Position numbers and translations under genes: made by a program | In this document: one piece after another, positions 4,849-6,561 of the stretch | How the letters are laid out: every line of letters begins with the position of its first letter | Numbering within the stretch: the first letter of the stretch is position 1 | Assembly (NCBI GenBank): GCA_946482385.1 | Contig: CAMLRI010000130.1 | Coordinates: forward strand, 1-6,561 | Reading direction: 5' to 3' | From: an uncultured Cellvibrio sp. | GTDB taxonomy: Bacteria > Pseudomonadota > Gammaproteobacteria > Pseudomonadales > Cellvibrionaceae | Length of the DNA stretch: 6,561 nucleotides | Notes under the pieces: model-generated | The model's input: the letters and a program-made list of their open reading frames with translations, nothing else | What the model was told of the DNA's origin: nothing | Databases searched by the model: none

Positions 4849-6561
4849 TTAGTTGTTGAAGCTGGATTGTGTGGTTGGTTGGGGATTTTCGTTAAAATAA
4901 ATCCAGCTTAACTTTGAATTTTCTTCAGTTCCTGTGCAAACAATTAAGCCAAAAAAAGTTTTTTCATCAGAAGAGAAGGCGACATCTCTTAAATTATAAT
5001 CTTGAGAGCTTTCTATATCACAGTGGGCTATAGCTTCGCTGGAACGGTAAAAAGGTTCATGGTCGCTGACATTATATACATCAATAAATAGGTCGTCTGT
5101 TAATACTCCTAGAAAGGTGTTGAGCGGTGAAAAAACGACATTAGATGCTGCTGAGCCTGTATTCCACGTCCCAATAATTTCACCAGTTACGGCTGAGTAG
5201 TCATCAACGGTGTCTTTTCCTGGGCATGGTAATGCCACATGGAGTCCGTTGTCAGATAGGTCCCCGTGCCGACAATGAATGCCTTCTGATGATTGGTTGT
5301 AATATCTAATGCTCATTCCTGTTTGTGTGAGTGTTAGGTTATTTTTGTCAAATTTTAAGTACTGTAAGCTCGATTCATCGTGAGTGCTGAGTAGTTGTGC
5401 GCCCACAGAAAAGTCAAAATATTCATTATCGGCAGATCCAGCAATAAAGGAGTACTGTTTGAAAATTAGGTAATCACGTTTTACTCTTATCCCTGTGGTG
5501 CCATCTATAAACCATAGCGCATCATTTCCAATGCCTTGAGCAACAGGTATATTTGTTAGTGCTATAAGATAGCCGCTATCAGTAACTGCGATGCTCTCTT
5601 TGGATTTATTTATATCGAAATTAAATTTTGATCTGGGTACAAAAATTTTACTTCTGTGTGAAGTGTTCAGTTCGATGCGAGAAATATAGTTTTTATCTTT
5701 ATGCGAAATGAATAGGAATTTATTTGCGGCATCAATTGACATTTTGTACGGCGCGTCATCAAGCGGAATGCTTTTTACAATATTTGAAGAATTAAATACG
5801 TCAATCAAATCTATTCGAGGTGTGTCTTTGTATCCTGCGGCTATTAATCCTTTGCATATAGATAAAAATAATTGAGCTTTTCCTATTTCAATAATGCTTT
5901 CTTGTGGTTGGGTTGGCGTGGTTAGGTCGTCACAAATGTCATCGGTTGAGTTGTTGGCTTCGAATGTTGCGCTAATCGATGCGCTTCCATTGGTAATAAA
6001 TGGAATTTTGCAGCTAGTATTTCCAGAGCAGTCACCGCTCCAGCCGATGAAGTGAAAGCCGGGTTTTGGGTGGGCAGTCAACTCTATTGTTTCACCTGTA
6101 GAACCATATATTTCTTGCGAACAATTTTCTTGGGTGCACTCAAAATAATCATTGCTTTGAGTTACTGAGCCGCCTGCAGTTTTTGCAACATGAAGCATAA
6201 AAGGGTCGGAAGGGGATATAACATACTCAATGGTTGTGGTAACGGGGCTGCCTTTTAATTCCTTAGAACAGGATTGGTTTTCGCAGACACGAATAGTAAC
6301 TGGTTGTATATGTTTCCCTCTGCCTATCATTGCAGCTGGATTAGGCGTGAAATATATTGATCCACTGTTTGTGTCTTCATCAAGGCTGACACCTGAGCTG
6401 GCTATGAGATTGCCTTGAGTTAGGTCTACGTTAATGTAAATTTGTTCTAGTTTTTTGGATATCTTTCCTGAAAGAAAGCGAAGTGAAGGTGCTTCTAAAG
6501 TTTCTTCTTCACTAAAAAATCGTATTGTATCTGAGCTTGTTAGTGTGAATGTTGCTGTGCT
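4849..6561 (-). CDS. Probable exported surface protein: InlB-B-like repeat domain plus beta-propeller-like region, C-terminal part
   Basis: The frame is open from the right edge to a TAA at 4849-4851, giving 570 residues of a longer protein whose N-terminus is outside the window. The internal ATG at 6330 is unlikely to be the start, because 77 more in-frame codons precede it. Window residues 1-120 are beta-rich and Ig-like in appearance, including VRFLS-like and VTIRVCENQSC stretches. Residues 124-202 resemble the divergent InlB B-repeat domain: GGSV, then two Cys (C141, C147), TGETIELTAHPKPG, FIGWSGDC (C178) and a following C184, then SISATFEA. Paired cysteines suggest disulfides and export. 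Residues about 224-557 carry repeating beta-strand units reminiscent of YVTN/WD-type propellers (KFLFISH, LIALTN, NVVFSPLNTFLGVL, DVAFSSDEKTFFGLI). Base composition is clearly lower in GC than the genes to the left. The role is unknown; a cell-surface binding or adhesion function is a guess. Confidence 0.7.
   Translation of the reverse strand, partial: STATFTLTSSDTIRFFSEEETLEAPSLRFLSGKISKKLEQIYINVDLTQGNLIASSGVSLDEDTNSGSIYFTPNPAAMIGRGKHIQPVTIRVCENQSCSKELKGSPVTTTIEYVISPSDPFMLHVAKTAGGSVTQSNDYFECTQENCSQEIYGSTGETIELTAHPKPGFHFIGWSGDCSGNTSCKIPFITNGSASISATFEANNSTDDICDDLTTPTQPQESIIEIGKAQLFLSICKGLIAAGYKDTPRIDLIDVFNSSNIVKSIPLDDAPYKMSIDAANKFLFISHKDKNYISRIELNTSHRSKIFVPRSKFNFDINKSKESIAVTDSGYLIALTNIPVAQGIGNDALWFIDGTTGIRVKRDYLIFKQYSFIAGSADNEYFDFSVGAQLLSTHDESSLQYLKFDKNNLTLTQTGMSIRYYNQSSEGIHCRHGDLSDNGLHVALPCPGKDTVDDYSAVTGEIIGTWNTGSAASNVVFSPLNTFLGVLTDDLFIDVYNVSDHEPFYRSSEAIAHCDIESSQDYNLRDVAFSSDEKTFFGLIVCTGTEENSKLSWIYFNENPQPTTQSSFNN

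Noticed and set aside
4849..6330. Treating ATG 6330 as the true start of the right-hand gene
   Set aside because: The same frame continues without a stop for 77 more codons to the window edge with similar beta-rich composition, so the gene is better described as truncated by the window.

Overview
The window reads as a chromosomal segment of a Gram-negative plant-polysaccharide degrader, most likely Cellvibrio or a close cellvibrionaceous relative. The main reason is the minus-strand gene at 1428-2492. Its product follows, from memory and nearly residue for residue, the GH43 endo-arabinanase Arb43A (ArbA) of Cellvibrio japonicus. Three predicted lipoproteins with outer-membrane-type residues after the lipobox cysteine, and a moderately GC-rich base composition, fit the same assignment.

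Layout, left to right. (1) 1-945, minus strand: the first 315 residues of a lipoprotein resembling vanadium-dependent haloperoxidases, cut by the left edge. (2) 1046-1291, minus strand: a small unrecognised 81-residue helical protein with a very strong ribosome binding site. (3) 1370-1408: a perfect inverted repeat in the gap between that gene and the end of arbA. (4) 1428-2492, minus strand: arbA, endo-1,5-alpha-L-arabinanase lipoprotein. (5) 2493-2624: a compact divergent promoter region with a perfect 17-bp operator-like palindrome. (6) 2625-3680, plus strand: a second GH43 lipoprotein, probably an arabinan-active alpha-L-arabinofuranosidase. (7) 3704-4768, plus strand: galM, a cytoplasmic aldose 1-epimerase, probably cotranscribed with (6). 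(8) 4781-4834: a perfect 22-bp-stem bidirectional terminator. (9) 4849-6561, minus strand: the C-terminal 570 residues of a lower-GC protein with an InlB-B-like repeat domain and a beta-propeller-like half, cut by the right edge.

Genes 4 to 7 form a coherent arabinan-use locus. The endo-enzyme cuts the alpha-1,5 backbone at the cell surface or in the periplasm, the arabinofuranosidase releases L-arabinose, and the mutarotase equilibrates sugar anomers after uptake. The two divergent transcription units share one short regulatory region, so a single regulator could control both. The flanking genes have no evident role in this pathway.

No tRNA, rRNA, CRISPR array or insertion sequence was seen. 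No wholly new multi-gene system is evident. The most unusual items are the shared operator, the oddly oriented hairpin after arbA, the duplicated signal-peptide core of ArbA, the small helical protein, and the low-GC chimeric surface-type protein.
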